Assembly (NCBI GenBank): GCA_027488785.1
Contig: JAIYAY010000028.1
Coordinates: forward strand, 105,444-169,443
Origin: Sphingomonadales bacterium
Lineage (GTDB): Bacteria > Pseudomonadota > Alphaproteobacteria > Sphingomonadales > Sphingomonadaceae
Reading direction: 5' to 3'
DNA: 64,000 bases
A model generated the notes under the pieces. The model had not been told where the DNA came from and searched no databases. It saw nothing but the letters and a program-made list of their open reading frames with translations. This document shows, one piece after another, positions 56,609-64,000 of the stretch (position 1 is the stretch's first letter; every line of letters begins with the position of its first letter). Made by a program: the position numbers and the translations under genes.

Positions 56609-57232
56609 TTAACGCTTCAACCCGTTTGTCAGCAGGTCAGCAGCAATATTGGCGACATCGGCCACATCGCGTTCTTCGCCTATGACACCATAGCGTAGAC
56701 CCAGAAAAACGTTCATGCCTACGATTGCCCAGGCGTGCACTTCCTCGACATCATCTCGCAATTGGCCTTTGGCAGCTGCGTTTTTCAAGCTGGCGAGATA
56801 GCCGTTAACAGTGTCTTCATAATGTGCGCGATAGCTTGGTGGATCGACAAACTCGGCTTCATCGATAATCCGGTAAAGTTCCTTATGTTCGCGGACGAAT
56901 TTAAGGAATTTGGCAAGGCCTTTGCGTTCACCCTCCATCCTGTCGGGTTCTGCTGCAATCACAGGACCAACATTGCGGCGCACCTGGGCGGACATATCGC
57001 GAACCAGCGCGCGGAAAAGCGAATCCTTGGAATCAAAATAGGTGTAGAAGCTGCCCAATGCGACGCCGGCGCGCTGCGTAATCGACACAATGGAACTGTC
57101 GTGAAATCCCTTCTCGCCAAATTCGGCGGCAGCCGCGTCCAACAACAAACGCAATGTTTTGCGGCCCCTTTCGGTGCGGGGTGTTTTTTCAGCCGGTGTC
57201 ATTGTTGCTGATATGCCACGTTCGACCGACAT
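56609..57232 (-). CDS. TetR/AcrR family transcriptional regulator
   Basis: A 207-aa repressor-type protein with an N-terminal helix-turn-helix (about 30-75: LLLDAAAAEFGEKGFHDSSIVSITQRAGVALGSFYTYFDSKD) and a longer ligand-binding part. AGGAAG upstream of 57232 supports the start. It lies divergently to the TonB-dependent receptor gene and presumably represses it through the palindrome at 57256-57277. Ligand unknown. Confidence 0.92.
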   Translation of the reverse strand: MSVERGISATMTPAEKTPRTERGRKTLRLLLDAAAAEFGEKGFHDSSIVSITQRAGVALGSFYTYFDSKDSLFRALVRDMSAQVRRNVGPVIAAEPDRMEGERKGLAKFLKFVREHKELYRIIDEAEFVDPPSYRAHYEDTVNGYLASLKNAAAKGQLRDDVEEVHAWAIVGMNVFLGLRYGVIGEERDVADVANIAADLLTNGLKR

Positions 57233-57255
57233 TCGCTACACTTCCTAAAGCCATT

Positions 57256-57277
57256 AAGTTGAAACATGGTTCAACTT
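57256..57277. promoter_or_regulatory. TetR operator palindrome
   Basis: AAGTTGAA and TTCAACTT are perfect 8-bp arms separated by 6 bp, between the TetR and TonB-receptor genes. The palindrome covers the -35 element of the receptor promoter (57259-57264), so binding would block RNA polymerase. Confidence 0.75.
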
Positions 57278-57287
57278 TCAGTATAAG
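57259..57287 (+). promoter_or_regulatory. Sigma-70-like promoter of the TonB receptor
   Basis: TTGAAA, a 17-bp spacer and TATAAG give a near-consensus sigma-70 promoter about 50 bp upstream of the receptor start. The -35 sits inside the operator. Confidence 0.6.
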
Positions 57288-57335
57288 CATATTTGGAAAT
57301 GGGTAAAGACCCGCATTTCAATCAGGAGAGTGACA

Positions 57336-59687
57336 ATGAAATCCCCCAAAATTTCGATGATCCGCGCAGCGTTATTGGCCAGCATTGCCGTCTCTGGCTT
57401 GGCAGTGACCGCGCCCGTAATGGCGCAAGAAGAAGCTGCGAGCGCGGAAAATGGTGATGAAATCATCGTTACAGCACGCCGTCGTGAAGAAAATCTCCTC
57501 GATGTGCCAATCGCCGTCAGCGCATTTTCGGGTGAAGCGCTTGAAATGCGTGGCGCGCTCGACCTGACCGACATCGGCAATATCACGCCAAACACGACAC
57601 TTGAAACGTCGCGCGGCAGTAACTCAACATTGTCCGCTTTCATCCGCGGCATCGGGCAGCAGGACCCCGTTTCCGGTTTTGAACCAGGTGTCGGCATCTA
57701 TCTCGACGATGTCTATTTGAATCGTCCGCAAGCTGCGGTGCTCGACATTTATGATGTAGAACGCATCGAAGTTCTGCGTGGGCCACAAGGTACGCTGTAC
57801 GGGCGCAACACCATCGGCGGCGCCGTGAAATATGTTACAAAGCGTTTGCCGCAAGAGTTCGCTTTGAGCGCACGGGCAACGGTCGGAACCTATGATCAGG
57901 CAGACGGCGTATTGACTGTGTCTGCACCGCTTGGCGAGATTGTTCGCGTTGGCGGCAGCGTCGCGCGGCTTTCACGCGGCGGTTTTGGTGAGAACCTGAC
58001 CACCGGTCTTGAAAACTATAACAAGGATGTCTGGGCTGCCCGCGGCACATTGGAGCTTGGCGGCTATGGCGCGCCTGTTTCGGTTCGCATCAGCGGCGAT
58101 TATAGCCATGACAAAAGCGATCCACGCGGCGGTCACCGTATCATTCCTGGATTGTTGTCGGGCGCACCCGTTCTGGACAATGTCTATAACACACGCGGCG
58201 GCCTTGTTGATCCGAAACAGGATATCGAAGCCTATGGCCTTGCGATGAACATTACGGCGGAGCTGTCGGATAGCCTGACGCTGCGCTCTATCAGTGCATG
58301 GCGCAAGGATGACAGTCTAACCCCAATTGATTTCGACGCAATACCAGCGGCAGATGTTGACGTACCCGGTGGCTATTTCAACGAACAGATCAGCCAAGAG
58401 GTTCAATTGCTGGTCGATGCCGGACCATTTAGCGGCATGGTCGGTGCATATTATCTAGATGCTACCGCAGATACCTTGTTCGATGTGCGCCTGTTCACGA
58501 CGCTCAATGGACTGACCGCATTTACCAAGGCTGCGGTCGATACGGAAACCTACGCCGTCTTCGGCGATTTTACGTACGACCTTTCCGAACAGCTCAGCCT
58601 GTCCGTTGGTGGTCGTTACACATGGGATAAGCGCACCGCGAATATCCTGCGCCAAAACTATCTCGGCGGTGGTTCTCCGTTCTTCGGCGGGGCAGGCGTA
58701 GCCTTTGGTGCAGCCAGCACAAACTTCAGCGGACAGCGTGATTTCAAAAAGTTCACGCCCCGCGTATCGCTCAGCTTCAAGCCAACGCCAGACGACAATA
58801 TCTACGCCAGCTTCAGCCAAGGCTTTAAGGGCGGCGGTTTTGACCCGCGCGGCGTGGGTGCCAACGCGCCCGATTTGAACGGCAACGGCATTCGTGGCGA
58901 AAATGACGAAGTCGCAGCGTTTCTGAGCTTCCGCCCTGAAAGCGTCGACAGCTATGAAGTTGGCTATAAGGGCAATTTGTTTGATGGCGGCCTGACCTTC
59001 GCTCTGGCTGGCTTCTACGCCGACTATAAGGATGTGCAGATTCCCGGCTCAGTCGCCTGCATAGTCGGTGGCTTGCCATCTTTCTGTGGCGTTACATCGA
59101 ACGCGGGCAAGGCGACATTCAAGGGGGTCGAGCTGGAATTCAACGCACGCTTAGCTGAAAACATGGCGAACGATGGTGACCGCCTCAACCTGTTGGGTGC
59201 GGTTGGGTATATAGACGCGCAATTTGACGAATATATCACCAACGTCGCAAGCGTGCCAACCGATGTGGCACAATATCGAGATGTGCAGAATACGCCGTCT
59301 GCAACTGCTAGCGCGACGCTTGCTTATATGACGCCCGTTGGCGCCGGACGCTTGAATCTGGGAACGACACTATCGTATCGCAGCAGCACGACGCAGTTCG
59401 AAATTCCGAACCCTTATATCGATCAGTCCGGCTATGCGCTTGTCGACGCAAGCTTAGTGTATACCGCACCCGACGACCGTTGGAGCATAGGTCTCTATGG
59501 TAAGAACCTGCTCGACAAGGAATATAAGACTTCGGGCTACAGCTTCATTGCTGCCAACGCGACGACTGGCGTGCCCGTCCTTGGCGGAAACAGTTTGCCC
59601 GTCGCTTCGCTGGGCCGCGAAGGCACGCTGACCGCATTTTATGGTAACCCGCGTCAGGTGTTTGTGACCGTTGGCGTGAAGTTCTAA
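57336..59687 (+). CDS. TonB-dependent outer membrane receptor
   Basis: A 783-aa outer-membrane transporter. An N-terminal signal (about 1-30, ending ...VMAQ) is followed by a TonB-box-like DEIIVTARRREENLLDVP, a plug domain (SAFIRGIGQQDPVSGFEPGVGIYLDDVYLNRPQAAVLDIYDVERIEVLRGPQGTLYGRNTIGGAVKY) and a 22-strand barrel ending in a C-terminal aromatic residue (VGVKF). The sequence style matches sphingomonad receptors for carbohydrates, siderophores or aromatic/lipid compounds. The ATG at 57336 is preferred over the GTG two codons earlier because of GGAG spacing. Regulated by the divergent TetR. Confidence 0.93.
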   Translation: MKSPKISMIRAALLASIAVSGLAVTAPVMAQEEAASAENGDEIIVTARRREENLLDVPIAVSAFSGEALEMRGALDLTDIGNITPNTTLETSRGSNSTLSAFIRGIGQQDPVSGFEPGVGIYLDDVYLNRPQAAVLDIYDVERIEVLRGPQGTLYGRNTIGGAVKYVTKRLPQEFALSARATVGTYDQADGVLTVSAPLGEIVRVGGSVARLSRGGFGENLTTGLENYNKDVWAARGTLELGGYGAPVSVRISGDYSHDKSDPRGGHRIIPGLLSGAPVLDNVYNTRGGLVDPKQDIEAYGLAMNITAELSDSLTLRSISAWRKDDSLTPIDFDAIPAADVDVPGGYFNEQISQEVQLLVDAGPFSGMVGAYYLDATADTLFDVRLFTTLNGLTAFTKAAVDTETYAVFGDFTYDLSEQLSLSVGGRYTWDKRTANILRQNYLGGGSPFFGGAGVAFGAASTNFSGQRDFKKFTPRVSLSFKPTPDDNIYASFSQGFKGGGFDPRGVGANAPDLNGNGIRGENDEVAAFLSFRPESVDSYEVGYKGNLFDGGLTFALAGFYADYKDVQIPGSVACIVGGLPSFCGVTSNAGKATFKGVELEFNARLAENMANDGDRLNLLGAVGYIDAQFDEYITNVASVPTDVAQYRDVQNTPSATASATLAYMTPVGAGRLNLGTTLSYRSSTTQFEIPNPYIDQSGYALVDASLVYTAPDDRWSIGLYGKNLLDKEYKTSGYSFIAANATTGVPVLGGNSLPVASLGREGTLTAFYGNPRQVFVTVGVKF

Positions 59688-59709
59688 AAGCCCGCGCGAA
59701 AGCGCGTTG

Positions 59710-59749
59710 AAAAAAGAAGGCCGGGTCATCATGCCCGGCCTTTCTTTTT
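59710..59749. terminator. Bidirectional terminator between the TonB receptor and pheT
   Basis: GGCCGGG/CCCGGCC stem with flanking A-rich and T-rich tracts (AAAAAAGAA before, TTTCTTTTT after), 8-nt loop, between convergent genes. Confidence 0.88.
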
Positions 59750-62147
59750 ATCCGCGAAGCACCGCGCCAAGTTTGGCCGCGGCCGCAATGACCTTATCTG
59801 AAATCAGTTTCAGATCATCGTCACCATAGCTTTTGTCGGTGGGTTGAAGCGTGACCTCAACCGCCAGGCTGACTTGGCCCTCGGGTACGCCCTGCCCGGC
59901 AAAGCGGTCAAACAAACGCGCAGCGACGATGTTGTCTTTGTCGCATCCCTTAATGGCCCGAACCAGATCATTAGCGGGCATATCTTGCGAAACCAAGAAC
60001 GCAAAGTCGCGCGTAACGGCTTGCAATGCAGGCGGTGTGAAGGCCAGGCGCATAAAGCCAGTGGCTTTTTTGAGCGGTATCGCATCCAAAAAGATTTCCG
60101 CTGCTACAATGCTGCCATCAAGGTCAAAGGCTTTTGCGGTTGCCGGATGCAGCGTCCCGAATGCCGCGAGAATATTCTTTGGTCCCATACGCAGCGTCGC
60201 CGATTGTCCGGGATGATAATGCGCGCCGGCATCGTCCATCACGAGCAGGCCGTCGGTTGCGACACCCGCTGCCTTGAGCAACGCTATCGCTTCTGCCTTG
60301 GCATCAAAAGCATCAAACTTTACGGATTTGCCAGTCGTCCAGTTCCGCACAGATTTGTCACCTGCCAGAACGATACCTGCCGTCAGACGCTCGTCGCTTG
60401 TACCATCTGCCGCGGCAAAATAACGCCGCCCAATTTCGAACAGCCGTACCGATGATGCGCCGCGGTCCATGTTGCGCTGCGCAGCAGATAATAGCCCGGG
60501 CAACAAGGAAGGCCGCATGACCTTCATGTCTTCGGATATGGGGTTGGCAAGGGACCATGCGCCGCCACCAAAGGCGTCTGCCGCCTTTTGTGGCAGGAAC
60601 GACCAGTTGATCGCTTCATTCAGCCCGCGGGCCGCCGCAGCGCGCCGCACTTTGCGTTCCAAAGATTGTGCGGGCGTAGCGGTGGGCTTGGCCACGCCAT
60701 CGGCGCGGGGCAATGGCACCGACATAACATTGTCGAGACCAATGATGCGCACGACTTCTTCCACAATATCGGCGGGTCCATCAACATCACGACGCCATGA
60801 TGGAACCGTAATGTGCCAATCGGCCGTCACTGAAAAGCCAAGCCGCTCGAGTATATTGCGTTGCTCTTCTGGCGCTACATCAACCCCGCCAAGGTGGTTG
60901 CAATAGTCGGTGTTGTAAGAAAATATGCGGGGCGCAACGGGGGCTTGACCCATGCGCGTGACGGCACTCGCCGTTCCTCCTGCTAGGTCCAGCACCAACT
61001 TGGTTGCAATCGCCAACCCATCATCAAGAAACGCAGGATCAACACCGCGTTCAAAGCGCTGACGCGCATCGCTGGTCAGGCCAAGCTTCTGTCCCGTGCG
61101 GGAAATATGTTCAGGGTCGAAAAAGGCGCATTCGATAAGAACGTCAGTCGTGTCTTCCGATACACCGCTATGCTCACCGCCCATGATCCCGCCAATGTCA
61201 TGCACCATCGCGTCGTCGGCGATGACGGTCATGCTGGCATCCAACGTGTAGGTTTTGCCGTTAAGTGCGACTACCTGCTCACCATCAACGGCTTTGCGGG
61301 CGACAAGCGCGCCATTCAACTTTGCGCGATCATAAACGTGCAAGGGGCGGCCAAGGTCGATCGACAAGAAATTGGTGATATCTACCAACGCCGAAATCGG
61401 CTTTTGTCCAATCGCTTTTAGCTTGGCGCGCATCCATTCGGGCGAATCACCATTGCGCACGCCAGAGACAGATTGCGCATAAAATGCGGGGCATCCGGCT
61501 TCGTCATCCGTGCGGACGTTCGGCGCAGGGTCGCCCCCTTCCAAAGGCGCGGACAGGTCGATTTTATATACGTCACCTAGCGGTTTGAGCGTGCCCAACC
61601 CGGCTGCCGCTAAATCGCGCGCAATACCGCGCACGCCCATGCAATCCTGACGATTGGGTGTAATGCTGACATCGATGACTGGGTCGTCGAGACCAGCCCA
61701 ATCGGCATAGACCTGCCCGACAGGCGCATCGTCGGGAAGCTCGATAATACCATCATGGTCATCGCCAAGCTCAAGCTCCGCGATGGAACACATCATGCCG
61801 TTCGATTCGACGCCGCGTATGGCCGCAACCTTCAGCACCATGCCATTGGCAGGCACGACTGCCCCTGCTGGACCAAAAACGCCAAGCATGCCGGCACGCG
61901 CGTTAGGCGCGCCGCAGACGACCTGAAGCGGCGGTCCGCCTGCGTCAACCGACAGGACCTGCAATTTGTCGGCCTTCGGATGCGGCGCTGCGCTCAGCAC
62001 CTTTGCAATGCGGAAAGCGGACAATGTGTCTGCCGGGTTCTCAATGCCCTCAACCTCAAGCCCGATACGGTTCAAGCAATCGGCAACGGCCAGCATATCG
62101 GCGTCGGTATCGAGATGCTCTTTCAACCATGACAATGAGAATTTCAT
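59748..62147 (-). CDS. pheT: Phenylalanyl-tRNA synthetase beta subunit
   Basis: A 799-aa subunit of the heterotetrameric PheRS: N-terminal tRNA-binding OB fold ([31 protein letters not shown]), B3/B4 editing domain, B5 domain and C-terminal ferredoxin-fold anticodon-binding domain (about 700-799). Usual length about 790-800. Overlaps pheS by 4 nt. Confidence 0.96.
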   Translation of the reverse strand: MKFSLSWLKEHLDTDADMLAVADCLNRIGLEVEGIENPADTLSAFRIAKVLSAAPHPKADKLQVLSVDAGGPPLQVVCGAPNARAGMLGVFGPAGAVVPANGMVLKVAAIRGVESNGMMCSIAELELGDDHDGIIELPDDAPVGQVYADWAGLDDPVIDVSITPNRQDCMGVRGIARDLAAAGLGTLKPLGDVYKIDLSAPLEGGDPAPNVRTDDEAGCPAFYAQSVSGVRNGDSPEWMRAKLKAIGQKPISALVDITNFLSIDLGRPLHVYDRAKLNGALVARKAVDGEQVVALNGKTYTLDASMTVIADDAMVHDIGGIMGGEHSGVSEDTTDVLIECAFFDPEHISRTGQKLGLTSDARQRFERGVDPAFLDDGLAIATKLVLDLAGGTASAVTRMGQAPVAPRIFSYNTDYCNHLGGVDVAPEEQRNILERLGFSVTADWHITVPSWRRDVDGPADIVEEVVRIIGLDNVMSVPLPRADGVAKPTATPAQSLERKVRRAAAARGLNEAINWSFLPQKAADAFGGGAWSLANPISEDMKVMRPSLLPGLLSAAQRNMDRGASSVRLFEIGRRYFAAADGTSDERLTAGIVLAGDKSVRNWTTGKSVKFDAFDAKAEAIALLKAAGVATDGLLVMDDAGAHYHPGQSATLRMGPKNILAAFGTLHPATAKAFDLDGSIVAAEIFLDAIPLKKATGFMRLAFTPPALQAVTRDFAFLVSQDMPANDLVRAIKGCDKDNIVAARLFDRFAGQGVPEGQVSLAVEVTLQPTDKSYGDDDLKLISDKVIAAAAKLGAVLRG

Positions 62148-63226
62148 GCGCCTACTCCTCCGCTCAGCGTCGGAACATCGAGCGCATCAAATCCGTAATG
62201 TTGCAGCCAGCGATTATCGCCGTCGAAAAAGGCACGCAGATCGTCCATCCCATATTTAAGCATGGCAAGGCGGTCGACGCCGGTGCCAAAGGCAAAACCC
62301 TGCCACACATCGGGATCAAGGCCACAGGCCTCAATAACCTTACGATGCACCATTCCGGAACCGAGCACCTCCATCCAATCTTCGGCGCCACCGATCACGC
62401 GCTTGCCGTTGATGACGGAATAGCCAACATCAACCTCTACCGACGGTTCCGTGAATGGAAAATAGCTTGGGCGTAGACGCAGTACGACATCCTCACGTTC
62501 GAAATAAGCCTTTAAAAATGTTTCCAATGTCCATTTCAAATGGCCCAGATGAATGCCCTTGTCGATGACAAGGCCTTCAATCTGGTGAAACATCGGCGTG
62601 TGTGTCGCATCGCTGTCGCTGCGGTATACGCGGCCTGGCGCGATAATGCGGATGGGGGGTTCCTGTGACGTCATGGTGCGGATTTGCACAGGCGATGTGT
62701 GGGTACGCAGCACCATTTTTTGACCATCGCGGGCCATGTCGTCGGGAAAGTAAAACGTATCATGCATGGCACGAGCCGGATGTGTTTCGGGGATATTGAG
62801 TGCGGTGAAATTGTGCCAATCATCCTCAATTTCCGGCCCCTCGGCCACGGCAAAGCCCATATCGGCAAAAATCTCCGCCAACTCGTCCATGACTTGGCTG
62901 ACGGGGTGGATGGTACCGCGCGGGGCGTCTGGCGCAGGCAGCGTCATGTCGACACGCTCGGTGGCGAGGCGTCGGTTTAGCTCAGCGGTTTCCAATTCAG
63001 CCTTCTTCGCGGCAAGCGCCAAAGAGATGCTTTCACGCAAGCCATTGATGATTGGTCCTTGGGTCTGCCGTTCTTCGGGTGACATGCCGCCCATTGTCTT
63101 CAGCAGAGCCGACACGCTTCCCTGTTTGCCCAGCGCAGAAACACGGACAGCCTCAAGTGCTTCAAGCGTGTCCGCTGAATCAATGCCCGCGATTAGCTCG
63201 GTTTGGAGGGTTTCAATATCACTCAT
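62144..63226 (-). CDS. pheS: Phenylalanyl-tRNA synthetase alpha subunit
   Basis: A 360-aa catalytic subunit. The class II motifs are visible, including motif 2 around [12 protein letters not shown] and motif 3 [14 protein letters not shown] near the C terminus, after the N-terminal coiled-coil. The start at 63226 ([11 protein letters not shown]) matches the family. The longer start at 63235 would sit inside a repeat (63228-63260). Followed by pheT. Confidence 0.95.
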   Translation of the reverse strand: MSDIETLQTELIAGIDSADTLEALEAVRVSALGKQGSVSALLKTMGGMSPEERQTQGPIINGLRESISLALAAKKAELETAELNRRLATERVDMTLPAPDAPRGTIHPVSQVMDELAEIFADMGFAVAEGPEIEDDWHNFTALNIPETHPARAMHDTFYFPDDMARDGQKMVLRTHTSPVQIRTMTSQEPPIRIIAPGRVYRSDSDATHTPMFHQIEGLVIDKGIHLGHLKWTLETFLKAYFEREDVVLRLRPSYFPFTEPSVEVDVGYSVINGKRVIGGAEDWMEVLGSGMVHRKVIEACGLDPDVWQGFAFGTGVDRLAMLKYGMDDLRAFFDGDNRWLQHYGFDALDVPTLSGGVGA

Positions 63227-63227
63227 T

Positions 63228-63260
63228 TTCGTCATTCCCGCGAAGGCGGGAATCTATCTC
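63228..63260. repeat. Short GC-rich palindromic repeat upstream of pheS
   Basis: ATTCCCGC and GCGGGAAT form a perfect 8-bp hairpin with a GAAG loop. CGTCATTCCCGCGAAGGCGGGAAT is a widely dispersed proteobacterial repeat type. It lies in the leader of pheS. Confidence 0.6.
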
Positions 63261-63297
63261 CCGCACTTTTCTAAAATTCACTGCCAGAACTGAATAA

Positions 63298-63339
63298 GCA
63301 AAAGGGCGCGAACGGCAAGTGCCGCCCACGCCCTTTTGC
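63298..63339 (-). terminator. Terminator between rplT and pheS
   Basis: GCAAAAGGGCG and CGCCCTTTTGC form a perfect 11-bp stem, with an inner CGGCA/TGCCG helix in the loop, directly after the rplT stop on the minus strand. Confidence 0.8.
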
Positions 63340-63361
63340 GCAATATCGAAGCTTTAGAAGC

Positions 63362-63727
63362 TTATGCTGCTTTCGCGAGCGCCGCCTTCGATTGCGCAAT
63401 GATCGTGCTAAACATCGCGCCTTCGTTCATCGCGAGGTCGGCAAGAACCTTACGGTCCAATTCTACACCAGCGAGCTTCAAGCCGTGCATGAACACGCCA
63501 TAGGTCATGCCTTCAGCACGGACTGCGGCGTTGATGCGCTGAATCCACAATGCACGGAAGTTCCGCTTGTTTACCTTACGATCGCGATATGCATATTGTC
63601 CGGCCTTTTCGACGGCCTGACGTGCAACGCGGATCGTATTTTTACGACGGCCATAATAGCCCTTCGCCTGCTCTAAAATTCTTTTATGTTTAGCTTTGGT
63701 GGTCACACCACGTTTGACGCGTGCCAT
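63362..63727 (-). CDS. rplT: 50S ribosomal protein L20
   Basis: A 121-aa L20 with the family start [29 protein letters not shown] (shortened here), the VRKANYAYRDRK-like [15 protein letters not shown] segment and a typical C terminus. L20 binds 23S rRNA early in assembly. Preceded by rpmI. Confidence 0.97.
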   Translation of the reverse strand: MARVKRGVTTKAKHKRILEQAKGYYGRRKNTIRVARQAVEKAGQYAYRDRKVNKRNFRALWIQRINAAVRAEGMTYGVFMHGLKLAGVELDRKVLADLAMNEGAMFSTIIAQSKAALAKAA

Positions 63728-63763
63728 AATCTATATCCTTTTTTTGAAAAACGTACGCGGGTC

Positions 63764-63964
63764 TTACAGACCGTAGGGCGCCCATTTCTTGATTGTCTTG
63801 GCATCGGGATCAGAGATCACGCTGGTGCCACGGTTTTGGCGGATATACTTCGCATTATGGCTGCTCAAACGGTGCCGCTTTCCAACGACGCCATGTTTGA
63901 TCTTGCCTGTTGCGGTGATTTTGAAGCGTTTCTTCACACCGCTCTTGGTCTTGAGCTTGGGCAT
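63764..63964 (-). CDS. rpmI: 50S ribosomal protein L35
   Basis: A 66-aa L35 ([20 protein letters not shown]), of the usual length. AGGAG 7 nt before the start supports it. It is directly upstream of rplT; infC may lie beyond the window edge. Confidence 0.97.
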   Translation of the reverse strand: MPKLKTKSGVKKRFKITATGKIKHGVVGKRHRLSSHNAKYIRQNRGTSVISDPDAKTIKKWAPYGL

Positions 63965-64000
63965 TTTGGTCTCCTTTGTTGAGTCCGTATCAAGCCGACA

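Overview
The window reads as the replication-origin region of an alphaproteobacterial chromosome, most likely a member of the Sphingomonadales (a Sphingopyxis/Sphingorhabdus-like organism). The reasons are the gene order parB-parA-rsmG-mnmG-mnmE...rho-hemJ-hemE | ppsR-maf-aroE-coaE-dnaQ, which matches the Caulobacter-type origin neighbourhood, and sphingomonad-style proteins (a TonB-dependent receptor, COQ9, a Cbp3-like chaperone, MmcB, DUF1491 and DUF6489 proteins). The genus is inferred from gene content only.

Layout. 1-7.7 kb: end of a TRIC-type membrane protein, a signal-bearing MsrA, an aspartate aminotransferase, a fused PabB-PabC just behind tRNA-Gly(CCC), an S-formylglutathione hydrolase/ProXp-ala/VOC operon, and a molybdopterin oxidoreductase with its cytochrome b partner. 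7.7-13.6 kb: the partition/tRNA-modification block parB, parA, rsmG, mnmG, mnmE with two perfect parS palindromes, one inside rsmG. 13.7-18.5 kb: dienelactone hydrolase, TerC, a monooxygenase-fold protein, rho, hemJ, hemE. 18.48-18.78 kb: candidate oriC with clustered DnaA boxes and an AT-rich tract. 18.8-25.2 kb: ppsR, maf, aroE, coaE, dnaQ, hpf, ptsN, DUF1491, a SleB-like hydrolase and mmcB, all on the plus strand and so pointing away from oriC. 25.2-37.9 kb: DUF3604/sterol desaturase/old-yellow-enzyme group, EamA exporter, COQ9, feoAB, ssb, a TVP38 plus disulfide-oxidoreductase pair, CDP-alcohol phosphatidyltransferase, YceD, Cbp3-like chaperone and BamE. 38-50.2 kb: malic enzyme, mutS, a nucleoside transporter, a queuosine-precursor transporter, argB, yggT, folD, marC, a Lon-N domain protein and YbbN.

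50.3-53.75 kb is a small decayed genomic island inserted at the 3' half of tRNA-Gly(GCC). A 46-bp exact copy of the tRNA 3' part closes its right end. It has no integrase left. It carries a truncated beta-lactamase-family remnant and a divergent pair of units around a near-palindromic, Zur-box-like site: a COG0523 metallochaperone GTPase translationally coupled to a DUF1826 protein, and a MerC-domain membrane protein. The DUF1826 protein shows an HxD...H...R pattern like that of 2-oxoglutarate/Fe(II) oxygenases, which is the most novel functional inference here.

53.8-64 kb: fatty acid desaturase, prfC, a TetR regulator facing a TonB-dependent receptor with a perfect operator palindrome laid over a sigma-70-like promoter, then the pheT-pheS and rplT-rpmI translation genes.
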